Shown: positions 12,201-24,200 of the stretch, one piece after another | Position numbering within the stretch: position 1 is the stretch's first letter | Layout of the letters: each line of letters starts with the position of its first letter | Assembly: GCF_030936135.1 (NCBI RefSeq) | Contig: NC_082598.1 | Location: forward strand, 13,458,687 to 13,522,686 | DNA: 64,000 nt | From: Gavia stellata | Taxonomy: Eukaryota > Chordata > Aves > Gaviiformes > Gaviidae | Direction of reading: 5' to 3' | Made by a program: the position numbers and the translations under genes | Notes under the pieces: generated by a model | What the model saw: only the letters and a program-made list of their open reading frames with translations | Told to the model about the DNA's origin: nothing | Databases searched by the model: none

Positions 12201-15200
12201 CATCGCCCCTTCACAGGCCCTCCAGAAATCAGGCTGGTACAGTGCCTTCTGAGGAAAGAAATATTCCACAGTTATGTCCTGCCAGGGGAAGAAGTATGGT
12301 CTTTGAATATAAAAGCAGATTTATTACATGAGAAAAATGCAGGGTGCATTTTGTCAGTATGTTTTTAATACTTTCTGATTCGGAGGGAAAATGTTTTATT
12401 ACAGTAGCAGTTGCCAAATCAACTGCTGCATCCCAGCCATCCCCGCGGAGAGGGCAGCGTGTCACCTGGATGTGGGCACAGAGGCTGAGCGGAACGATAG
12501 CTTTTTTTAATCACATATCACCAGTTTTAACATAGCCCGGGTTTTCAGTGGTTATTTACAGGCTGTTTTATGACCCCCGTGACATTACTCTGGATTTACT
12601 CCAGTTTTTAGCAGACAAGAGCTCACGTTTCACTATTTTGTTGTTCTCAACCAAAAGGTCTGAAAAGGCACTGAGGGTAGACTCCCAGATTGCCACAGCA
12701 TAGCCTGTGCAAACCAGGGATGGGAGAAGTCTGGTCCCCCCTTCCTCACTGCCTCGGAAAGAAGTCCTGGTCATTTGGCCACCGTATCCACTGTCAGGTC
12801 TCAGGATGTATTCACCAGGATTTCTGGTACAACTTTAACCAAGGGAAGTGTTAAGGACTTTCTAAATGCCGTAGTAGAAAAGCTTGGCTGGTATACTTCT
12901 ACCAGTTAATCTTTGAGATGCAATTTATAGCAGTAGGCACAGGCATTTGCTGTTGTTTTACTGTCTGCCTTCTTATTTATGACCTCGTCCTCATATTCAG
13001 CACTAGAAATTGTATCCCTAACTCTTCTATATATCAGCCTGAAACAGTCTTTTAAAAATTTCTGTTCTACTTTCTGTTACCACAACCTGGCTCTGCAAGG
13101 AGAAACCTCTTCCATTCCTGGATGACTACAGGGTCTAAGTCCTGGGCCCTCCTGGGAGCTTCCCAAGGATCCAGCGTTAGGAGTTTTTCACCTTAGTATC
13201 CTTGCTTCATTATTTCTTAACACATGTGTAGTAGGTGCATCATTGCCTCACCACTGCTTCTGCGCTCATGTGTCTGCTAGCCTGGGGCAGATGAACTTGG
13301 CCGATGGGAATGAGACACTTCAGTCTCTTTCCTCTGAGCTGGGAGCATGGAGTGACAAGGACAGGTATGTCCTACTAAGCACTCAGCAGCCACCATAGTC
13401 ATGCCACCCATCTTCTTGTGTTTGACGGGATAGCAGCAGCAGCAACAACGATGATGTGTTTTCAAGGGGTCTGGCACTTGTCCGTGGCTGAAGAGAGGAC
13501 GGAAATGCAGTGTGATCAGTGTCACTTACGGCTCTGATTAGGATGCTACTGTTGTGCTGCCAGTAAGCCATTTCCCCACCCTCCTGAAGCTTCAGTTTAC
13601 TAAGACCAGCATATATAAGCATGAGTATATAATTCTTCCCCCTCTCATAGAGAGGAGAGGAATTAAATTACTTCTCCTTTTGCTTTGGAAAAAAAATAAC
13701 CAGACTGTTTTCTTAAACTCAAAAATAAAAAAAAGCACTAAGAATGAGGAACGTCAAGTCTAGTCTCCTCAATTTCTCTGAAAATCTCCTGTGCATGAAG
13801 TAGGAGAATAAACTGAGAATTTGTTTTTATCCAACTTCTTTTAGCACTTAAGTTTGCACAGTATATATTGGTCTGTAGTGAATGTGCTTGCTTATTATTT
13901 GATATCTCCTTTCTCCCCAAATATTATAGAAAGCAGTACTACAAGCAGTAAAAGCATAGCACAACCTAGTCCTGTCTGCTGCTGGGGGAAAAAAGTTATC
14001 CTTGCCCCTAGAGTACAAGCTTTATCCTGGGGCTGGGATAAGTGGACTTGAGAGAGCCCTGTGAGACAAGAAGAAAGGTGCAGAAAACAGCTTTTGGGCC
14101 ATATCAGTATCAGAACTGCTAGTACCTAAGTTTGTTTAATATTCTTTTTTTTTTTTTTTTGCAAGCACAGATTTTTTTTTTTTAAATCACAGAAATAGTG
14201 GGATTGTAGATAATGGGCTCCATTTGGGAAAATAATCAGCTGTTGCTCAAAGTAGGTATGATTATGCACTATTCCAGCAGGTACCTGTTTGGGGAAAAAA
14301 AAAAGTGTGTGCAAGTGCATGTACCACAAAAGCATGAGTGTAGAGTCTGGGAATTAGGGCAAGAAGAGAAGGAGATCGTGGATGGTTGGCCTTTCTGGCT
14401 GTCACAGTCACTTTAAGTCCTAGTTTCTCATTAATTGACAAAAGGGAGGAGAGCTTGAGGAAGAAGTTGAAGTATCCCATCTGGGTGTTGAGGGGCACAG
14501 CATCCAAAGAAGTCCTCTGTTCTATAGTCGTGGGGGCAGCTTCTGGTTTGGGCTGGGAAAGAAACTGTGGGTTGGCCCGTGGGACGGCTGAGCAGAGGGT
14601 GCGGCTGCTGAACAGGGAAGAGACTCTTCCCCTTTCTGATTAATTTTAACATTCTGCTCCGAATATTAGAAAGTACACTTGCAACAGATGTTTCATGGGG
14701 TGAAACCTCTTTAATCCCTTCCTTCAGGCTAAATAGCTTTACAAAATCCTCCCCACAGCTTTGATAACCCAGTAAAAATAACAGCTGAGCTACAGATGAT
14801 CACTAATCTTGCTGTATGCGTTCGATCACAAAATGGATGGCCAGTAATTTCTCACATGTAAGGGGGTTTTGCTTAGATATGACATAAGTTGCACTTTTAA
14901 AATCTCCTGGTACAAATTAGGAAATTAAAACATCATTGACTATGTGCTTGGGTCGTCAAACATCAACCACACAGCAAGATGAATATAGGATCTACCAGGA
15001 TAAATTATTTCAGGGATGGCATAAGACTGAGTTAATGTGATTTAACAAGCAAAATATTACTCCATAAGAGTAGAAAAAAATGACGCCTGCATCCCAAATT
15101 ATATATTCATATTGGGATCTATTTTGAATGAATGCCTTAATCACTAGAAGCAAGAAGGTCAGAGTTAGACCAGCACTAAGCAGTTCTGAATATCCCAGCC

Positions 15201-18200
15201 CTGAAAACTGTTAAAAGACGTATAAGCAACTAGAGACATATAATGAGAGATATTATTAACATTTTTTGCTTATCTAGCCATACTGCCTGGAGGCCTAGGT
15301 CAGGAATTTGAACCTCCTTTGGGCTAAGCAGTATGCGTAAATTAGAGCAGACATCTTTAAATTAATATAAAATACTGTGTTTAGACACTGCTACATGTTA
15401 AGAAATATGGTTTCTTTGTGCCTCCATCTATGCCTCTGCCATTCAGAACTAGTAACACCTTAAATAGAGATTTTTTAGATGCAAAATCAGCAGCAGCACA
15501 GGGTCTGCCAAGAACCAGGTACAGATTAAACCACTGGCTTTAGGCTGCACAGCTTCTGGAGTCACACGGCTACACCAGCATCTAATTTGTTTCTAAACTT
15601 AGATTATTTTTAAAAAGGAAGTTCAGCTTTGCCCTTTATTGCATTGGGCTTTGCTGCTGTATGTAGGTCAGCGGCCAGCCTGTTGGAGCAGATAGTCCTT
15701 GATCTTGCAGAAGCCGATCTGGAAAGAAAACGAAGGCTCAAGACTTTGTTGGAGGGGTCCTGTTAAGTGGAGCCAAAACCTGTTGGCACAGCTTTTAATT
15801 ATAATTTTAATTCCTGGGCTTTTAGAAGGCCAAAGTCAGAGATGCGTCTGCTAACACTGCTTGTCTTTTGCAGAATCTCTCACTGATCTTGAGGCCCTGT
15901 CCTACTCTGTATGTCCTGAAGTGTTTGCCTTCAGGATTTTCCAGGGTGGACTGGGAAGACGGAGTCTGCTCCTGTCTGGCACGTCAGGCTAGAGCTGATT
16001 GCAGGACACCAAGGCCACCGCCTTCTGTCCTTCAGCTACTGGCTGTGCATAGCACTTCTTTGCCTGTGGCCTATGAAAATAAATACATTTGGTTTTATTT
16101 ACACAACCACAAAGGGGCTTGATCCTTCCTGCACAGAAGGTATAACTGCTGTCTTGGTTTAATGCCCTGAAAGGCGATTGTACCCCTCCCCACAGTCTCT
16201 AGAAGAGTCCTTTTTTTTTTCCCTCATCATCATCTGCTGTCTTCCTGGGTGCTGCAGTGATTTCTAGCCCAGCTGCAGACTGTTCCTGGGGCGGAGGCAG
16301 ATAAGACCTAGATAACATGTAGGATAGCATGGAGGGGAGAAAAGGGGTACCAGTTTTCCTGGTGGAGGGTAGGTGATGATGACAAGGGTGAGGCAGAATC
16401 TCTTTGGGGAAGGAGGGGGGCACAGGGCATGGGCGATTCAGATATTTGAGGGACAAAAACAAAGCTAAAATTATTTTTCTAAGTACTGCAGTGCTTCTCG
16501 AAAGGTCAGGCACATCAGTGCAATGTAGACATACACTGTAGATTATTTAAAACTTGCGGCATCCGTTGCAATGGGGTATTGTAGACTGAGGCACCATCAC
16601 CAGCAAAGGAGGACATGAGAAAGGTTCTAAAAGAAAAGTGGGCATGGTCTCTGCATCTTACCTCAAGGCGATGCAGCAAAAAAGCACTTCCTTATCATTC
16701 ACAATTTCAGCTCTAAATATAGCCATAGGAATCTATTTTCTTTCTTTTATGCTGCTTCTCCCACTGTCTTGATCTTTTCTTCTCCTCTGTAAGCTCAATC
16801 TATTGTTCTCACTTGAGATCCAGAGCTGATGGCTTGTTTGCTTTCATTGTCAAGTATTGCTTTCCGTTTCATTGCTGTTATCCTTCACTTGTACTTTGAA
16901 ACAAAGGCACTATGTAAATAGAGAACAAATGATACCCTATAACAAAGCATCTAAGGCTCTTTTGTGTGTTATCATGAATCGTCTTCTGTCACCCCATATT
17001 GTTGACCGGTTGTGAAACTTAGTACTCTTTGCTATCAACTGGAATTGGGGACCCAGCACTTTTTCCAAATCACTTTGAGGGCTTTTTCCGAGCAAGAAAC
17101 TTAGTCCCCACACCTTTCTGCCAAGGTCCACGTCTTGTTTGATGACCATACATCAGCATTCCTGTAGCCTGGCAGGAGGACGTCCCCAAGTATAGCTAAC
17201 ATTTGGTGCTGTTTGAAGAGATTGTGTGGTTATAAAGAGTGACACTTATCAGGTCTGCATGTTCTCCATTTCTTCTTATATTCTTTCTTAGCTGTGCTTC
17301 AGTACAATGTACATTTTCAGAGATCAAAATAAAAATTTCAAGGGGAGGTGGGTAGTTATTGCAAAAGATCTAGACACATTAGCCTTCCCCAGGCAGTACA
17401 AAAACCAATTTTCTGGTTTATTTTTAGAATGCTATATGAAGCCCAGGTCTTTAAAAAAAAAAAAGTAAAAGAAATATAGTAATAGGCACCACAGGACAGT
17501 AAATATACTAATAATTGATTTATGTTTATTTGAAGATGAGTCTTTCAAAGAACAGGTAGATTTAAAAAATGGCAGAGGTCACACCACCGGTTACAAACCC
17601 CAGCAGCAAGTAGCTAAAGCCTTTGGTTTAAAGATGACCTCCTCGAGTTACAGAGAAGTCTGTGGACAGGACAGTGTGCAGCACTGCTGAGTCTCGGTCC
17701 AGGCATGGGGCCAGTTCATAGCTCCGGACATCATCTTGCAAGACAGCAGCCTTCTAGCGTGTCTTGTACTGCTTTGTATGAGATGGCTCTGCTTGCACCG
17801 ATTCCTTCTACAGAAAGCATTTCCAAGCACGTGTATTGGATGTTTTCATCACTGAGAGGCAAAGTATTAAAGTGGCCAAAATTATGCTTTGCAATAGTAG
17901 AAACCTACTTCCTATCGTCTTGTCCAGACTCTCAAGGCCTCATCTGTGAGGTGGATGGCGGGGGTGATATGTGTCTCCCCTTCCCGTTCAGGGGTTAGCA
18001 GCCTCGCTCAGCATTTCCTGACACACAGTTATCACTACCTGCACGCTGCTGTCAGCAGCCACGTTCCTGATACCCCAGAAAGCTGATCCAGAGGTCGCCT
18101 GGATCTCTCTAAAAAGCCTTCCTCCGGCTTTCCTGAGGGCACAAAAAACTCCTATGGGGAGAGAACTTAATCCAAAAGTGGGATTGCAGGAGGAGACCCG

Positions 18201-21106
18201 AATGGACTGGCTTGGTGGACAGCGGCACCACACTCATTATCCCAGAAGAATTATTAAATATTAGATGTTTAAAGCTGTTGAACTGTCTCTTGAAGAGCCA
18301 TCCTTTCCTAATCAAAGGTATCAGGATAATACAATTATTTGTCCTTCTGCTTTCATTAGCGCTGAGCTCTGCAGAGGACAGGCTGCCCATAGAGAGATTG
18401 TTAGCTCACGCTTCTGTAGACAAAATCGCACAGAAAGGGGGTTAACATTGCTTCGTTTTTATTGCTCGAAAACTTGGAGCACTGCAAAACCAAACCTGAA
18501 GCACAGCTTTGTTTTATCTGAACCCTGCTGCAAACCAGTCCATTAATAAAGTAATTGGGCATAGCCTGGGCAAATTGGAAGCAAACATTGCTTATATTCA
18601 GCTCCTAACGTGCTCATTCTCTGAGGGCTGAAAGACTGAGCTGCTATGCAGCAGCGGAAGACTTGCTAGAAAAGACTGCGTTGTGCTGGCTGAACTGCGA
18701 GCCGAAACAGCAGCCTTCTTTAGCAAGAAGAGGATGGTTCTTTTGCTTGATTTTTGGGGACTTAGCAGGAGAGAAATGCTTTGGTTTGTTGTTTACAAAG
18801 TAAACCACAGAGCGGCTTTCCACTGAAAGGCTCCTTCATATTCGGGCAGGAAGAAAACAGGAAGGAAAAGAAGGAGGAAAACGTGGAGAGCCGGGGAAAA
18901 CAAGGATACAGCTCAAAATCAGCTGGGGGAAAGTGTCCTTTCCTGCAGGTCTGCCTCACCCCGCTGCGCTGCCTTGGCTTTATCCTGCCCTTTGTTACCT
19001 TCCCTGCCTCTCCAGCTCGCGGAGTTGAGGCGATGCGCTTGCAGAGTCTGTCAGCGAGGGCAGGCTGTCAGCGAGGATCTGCTGCTGCCTCGTGACGTGA
19101 GAAAGCCGACAAGTCTTCCTATCGAAAGACTGGTAGGGCAGTAGCCGGCTTTGCAGGAATTGCACTTGTCCCTGCCAAAACCAGACTAAAATCCTTCTGC
19201 CTCTGAGATGATGCCTGGGAATGATAGCAGCCTGAAGTGTGTGGCTTTCAGTAAGGTGGCACGTGGCCAGGCACCCAGCTCCATCTTCAGACCACACATT
19301 CTGCAGTAGTGAAATCAAGCAGCAGCCCCGAGTTAGCTCTGGAAGATGCCTTCCAGCACCCTAAAACTGCAGCTCTGGGCTTTCCCTTTCTTCCAGCCCT
19401 AGCCCCAGGCTGAGCCCCAGGCAAGGCACGCGTCTTTGCCTCCGACTACAGAGCCCTCAGAGGACAAACCTAGCATCATCCCTGATTTACTTAAGATTTA
19501 TTATTTACTTTAGATCCTTTCCAGCTCCCCTACAGCTGCAGCTCTGGGCTTTCTCTTTCTCCCAGCTGTTTCATTTGGGAAGTCAGTGATAGGGAAGAAG
19601 AGGCTATTTTTGCAATGGGAGATTGAATATTCATTTCAGGCAGCCCTCTTAGTACCTGCAGAAAGAGCAGCAGAAGGCACAGGGTCTTAGGCCTTTTACT
19701 TGTTCTGCAGGTTTTACTGTTCAGTCTTTTAAACCTATTAACTTACACTGACGGGTTTGAAATCTCATGGAGAGCATGGGGAGACTGAACTAGCTGAGGT
19801 CCGCACAGGTGAGGAAGTTAATTCAGAAACACAAAATTGACTTTTGTGGTGTATCGGTGGCTTCCAAAACTTCTTAATCCAAAACTACTTGGTCGGCACA
19901 TCACAGACTTAAATTACAGAGTAGGGTTTGGAAATGAGGAGGAAGAAGGGACCTATAATCACTATAACAAGAATTTAGCGGCACTAAGGGAAAATAAATA
20001 TTTGAACATTAAAATGTTTCCAAAGCAAACCCACAATCCTGGGATTTCAAGCCTTCATCAGATTTAAACCCTTTTAGGTAGCAAGGCTAAAACTGTGGCA
20101 GCGACGAGCGGGTTGGTTCAGTCTCTCTGTGCTTGTACTTACATCCTGGAGAGGAAGTTCCTGGCTCTCGCAGCACATCTCTGCTCAGCTTCCTTATCCA
20201 CTTATTTTCAGGAACCTTTTGTTCTTTCTGAATGCAACAGTCAATAGCTAATACTTTAAAGACCTACTTCTGCCTGTCATAGAACAAAAGAAAATGTTAT
20301 TGGCAACTGCATCTAAATAAGAAGCTATAAAATCACAAGGAAAAAAAATTCAGTGCATTTACTTTGATATAATGGAAAGGTTTATTAGGCAAAATCAAAC
20401 CTATTTATAGAACATTCTGATGCCTAGTCCTGCAGCATAATAAGGTGTATGCACCTATTGATCACCTGTTGGAGAGTATCAGAGCTGTGCCCTTAAAAAA
20501 ATGAAGAATTTTCTCTCCCTTCAGACAGTAAGCAGCTTCCAGAATGGAGCTGTGAGCCAGAGGTTTCCAGGTTGGTACAGGAGTGAAAAAAAAATTGACT
20601 AGGAGAAAAAAAAAAGGAATCAGTCTGGGGAAGAAAATGGCCTGAAAAAGCTGTACAAAAGCATAGTCAATTAGCTGCTGGAATGACTAATTTCCAGGTG
20701 GGTGGATCTGAGCAGACTGCAGAAACCTGTGGTAAGCCCCAAGGCTCTGCTCCCAGCACGTGGGAAAGGTATCTCAGAAAGGGACCCAAAAGCGTGAGTC
20801 CATCCGTTGGGGAGCTGCATGCACAGAGGCAGCAGCAGTTAATGTCCCAGAGGACACTGGGCAAGCGCCAGCCCTCGCCTCCAAATGTTGCAGCCGTGAA
20901 CCCTCTTTAGCAAAAGAAATTCCTCGATCCTTCCTTTCAGGTATCTGAGCAGGAGACAGCTTTTTTTTCATTTAAGAGCTTCCCCGAGCACTGCTGAGTG
21001 GTTAGGGTGGGGGAGACGTGCCAGCGGGACTTTCACTCTGCCAGCGGTGGGCTGAGCATCACCCGCTGTTTTATACCATTTTACGGGGTTGACTGGCTGC
21101 TCAGAA
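9248..21106. other. Long stretch without a recognised gene
   Basis: No gene can be supported over about 12 kb. There are short poly-T and poly-A runs (for example near 14144-14160) and short open frames without family motifs. Three minus-strand blocks have exon-like edges: 20087-20227 (pyrimidine-poor CAG acceptor, 47 open codons), 18039-18108 (23 open codons between AG and GT) and 15668-15718. The last ends in a stop with AATAAA only 28 bases downstream (15635-15640). None matches a protein I know. Confidence 0.45.
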
Positions 21107-21275
21107 CAGGAGGAGGATGAGGATGAGGATGAGGATGAGGATGAGGATGAGGATGAGGATGAGGAGAAGGAGGAGGAGAAGGAGGAGGAGGAGGAGGAGA
21201 AGAAGGAGAAGGAGAAGGAGAAGGAGAAGGAGAAGGAGAAGGAGAAGGAGAAGGAGAAGGAGAAGGAGAAGGAAG
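21107..21275 (+). repeat. Polypurine satellite (GATGAG)n then (GGAGAA)n
   Basis: About 170 bases of almost pure purine on the plus strand. The first part is a hexamer array of GATGAG; a GAG-rich middle part leads into an array of GGAGAA. The long open frames in all three plus frames (acidic ED repeats, MR/R repeats) and the matching S- and L-rich minus frames come from the repeat and are not genes. Confidence 0.95.
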
Positions 21276-24200
21276 AGATGCTCCCTCCCATCCTCTGCTG
21301 CGACCTTTTCAGCCTCTTGCGGAGAACATGGTCCAAGAGAGAGGACCAGACCAGCGACCATAGCTTTACTGTTCGATGGCTTGGGAACTTACCTGACAAA
21401 GGGTATCTTTTCAGTTATGCTGACTGTGTATTTTGCATTAAGTAGTTATTGATTAAAATGCAGTATTTGCCCTTACAGCGTATCTGGGACGCAGACACCT
21501 GCATAGCCATCTACCAGGCTACAGAAGTGTGCTGCTTGTCACGCGCCCTTTTTCAGGCCTCCTCAGCCTCGCCGGTCTCTGACACGACGGAGGGAGCAGG
21601 TAGCAGGCACCCTGGGCCTCCTGCCGCCCTGGCTCCTGCTATTTAGTGTGCGCAGCTGGCGTGTGTGGGTTTCAGCCGAGGAAAGGTTTGAATGCAATTC
21701 CCCACCTCCTACAGGAGCATTTCACTGTGAGACTGTTGCATAAAAGACAGGTAGCATCTCCTCCTCCTCCTCTACCCACCTTCTATAAGGAAACCAGCAG
21801 CTAAGGTGTATTTTGTGAAGAGCTTGATCTCGGCGCTGTAGGTCAAGTGTTGAAGGTACATGTTGCTGGCGTGGGGTGCTCGGAGGGTCTGGGGAGAGAA
21901 ATGTCCAGTTTCCAGCCCCAAACTGGGTTTACTGGGGAGATAAACGCTATGCTTGACTGGGTGAATTATTTTTTTCCATGAGCCCCAGTGAACTTGAAGG
22001 TAAAACTAATGAGGAACCTTCCCAGGTAAAACTACTACACAAGTGACCACAAGTGACTTCAGGGTTGGGTAACATTATGCCTATTTTCTCTTCTATATAC
22101 ACTCAGGAAAAAGACACCAGTATGTCATTTTAAAAACTGAAGAACCTTGATGGTACCCCACCAAATTTCAAAATGGCAACTATAGATACTGGAGTATCTT
22201 CATCTATAGAAGGTATCCTCTGTTAATACAAATTTATATTTTTTCTGTATGAGATAACAAAAATACCTATTGGCTGGATTGCTGCTTAGCTGACTTTCCG
22301 ACCTCTCCCCTTCAGCCTTGCCTAATTTGAAACTCATCACAGATTATGATTCCCCATATTGTCATTTACTAGTAATATCTTCTCCCATATCTTATTTTCT
22401 GTTAACATGTCAAACATGTCTTGCCCACAACTGTTAGCTCGTATTTGCTGAGCTGCTTTTTATGTTGTCTTTTCCTTTCTCTTACATCTGCCTTATGCTA
22501 GTTCTTAAACTATCTCATTCTACACAATACACTTAGGCCTAAGAGCTGGGATTCAATGGTAGGTATAAAACCAGGTCTAGCATCTCTGCAATTTGAACCC
22601 TGGATGACAAAAGTTTACCCAGGGAAGGAAATACACAGTATATTCTGGGTAAACTGTGGGTTCAGAGCAAAAATTAATAATACTGGGAAGAAAATTAGTG
22701 GCTTGAAAGATATTAAAGTGACTCTGTTGAAATGCTTTTAGGTTAAATAATATATTCTGAAAAGTCACTTTTGTTCTATGATAAGGTGGGAGCTATATGT
22801 TAATTTCTTTTATTCCTGGATCATTTTCCCTCTGAGGTGTCATCAGTTGAATTTTCAGTACTACATTGAAATGAATATTCATCACTGAGTTACAGCTTTT
22901 GAAAGATCTGCAGGGAAAAATAAAAAAAAACCCAAACCCCTTTTCTTCCCCCTCTTTCTGCAGCTGTGAACATGCACAGCTCCCTCTGGTTAGCAAAGCA
23001 GCACGCAGCATCCGTGTGCTCCTGGGCACCGTCTTTGGGCTCTCCAGGTGTCCCCACAGGTACCGGTGGGACCAGGGGACCTAAGGAGACTTCAACACAC
23101 GTGGCAGAGTTTGCAGGATCGGGGCCAGCAGGAACAAGGAGAAAAATAATATCCCACTCGTTTCACAGCACACTTGAGCTGGTGGCGAGAGGGGTAGCTC
23201 AGGTACTCCTTGACGGAAGCGATGGTGCTGGAGCTCGTCACGGTTGGTTGGTACCCATTTTGGGAGGTGGAGCGGTAACAAAGCGGCTTGGTGCTGCTGC
23301 GAGCAGAACTGCAGCTAAGCAGAGTAAACCAAGTCTTCAAATGCTCTACGAGCACAGATAAAACCTGCACAAAATCAGGAAAATGGGCAAAATGGCATTA
23401 GAGAGCGAGTGAAATTGTGTGAGTATCGGACACGGGGGGCAGAAAGTTTAGGAATTAGGGATGAAATATGGGGTAAATTACAGTATTGCTGACGATGATC
23501 TACAGCTCTCACTGCTGAACAGTGTGGTTTAAAAATCCGATAGATAAAATGGAGTAAGAAGGTGAATCTCTTGGCTCACAAGACAGGAGCTTTTCACCAA
23601 TGTGCTCTTTAAAAGACGCGTTTTAAAAGTGATCTCAGTGGGGTGTAGAACGATGCTACAATAAATTGCACAAGGGATTTGCAATTTACAAACAAGGGGA
23701 AACAACTTTCACAAGGGTGAAACTGGGATGCTGCCGCCAAACCCTACCGAAAGCCCAAGAGATGCAGCCTCTGCGTGGCTTTCGGCTCCTGCTGCTTCCA
23801 CTGCGATCACTGAAGAGCTCTCGATGGGACATACAGTGTTTGTTTAGAAATAAAATTGCCATGATGTTAAGAACATTTCTGAATTTTTTTAAATCTTAAC
23901 ACAAATTCTTTACATTCTGTCTCAATAATGATACATTGCATTTTGGGCTCAGTGGGTAAGAAAAAGGCTGCATTTAGTGCCACACAGTGGTAAAAAAAAA
24001 TAATTTCAGCGAGGATGGATATTAGGAAGCAACACGGAGGAAACCTTTTAGATGCTAATGCTAAACTTGGAAAAGGAAAAATACATTTCAAAAAAATTAG
24101 GATACACCAGTCAGTTAGTGACAGGTATCACCTAAATGTCCTCACCTGAGGATGGTTTATATCACTAGCTAGCTAGATGTGCAATATATGAAATTTACCT

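Noticed and set aside
15280-15350. tRNA-like sequence (GGTCAGGAATTTGAACCTCC)
   Set aside because: Only a T-loop-like fragment is present; no acceptor stem or anticodon arm can be folded.
15874-16100. Plus-strand block after TTGTCTTTTGCAG with AATAAA near 16078, resembling a last exon
   Set aside because: No partner exon or coding signature; it also conflicts with the better minus-strand last-exon candidate ending at 15668.
21089-21452. Long open frames (acidic ED-rich, Arg-rich, Ser- and Leu-rich) on both strands
   Set aside because: They are translations of the GATGAG/GGAGAA satellite; all frames are open because the repeat has no stops, and there is no start or splice context.
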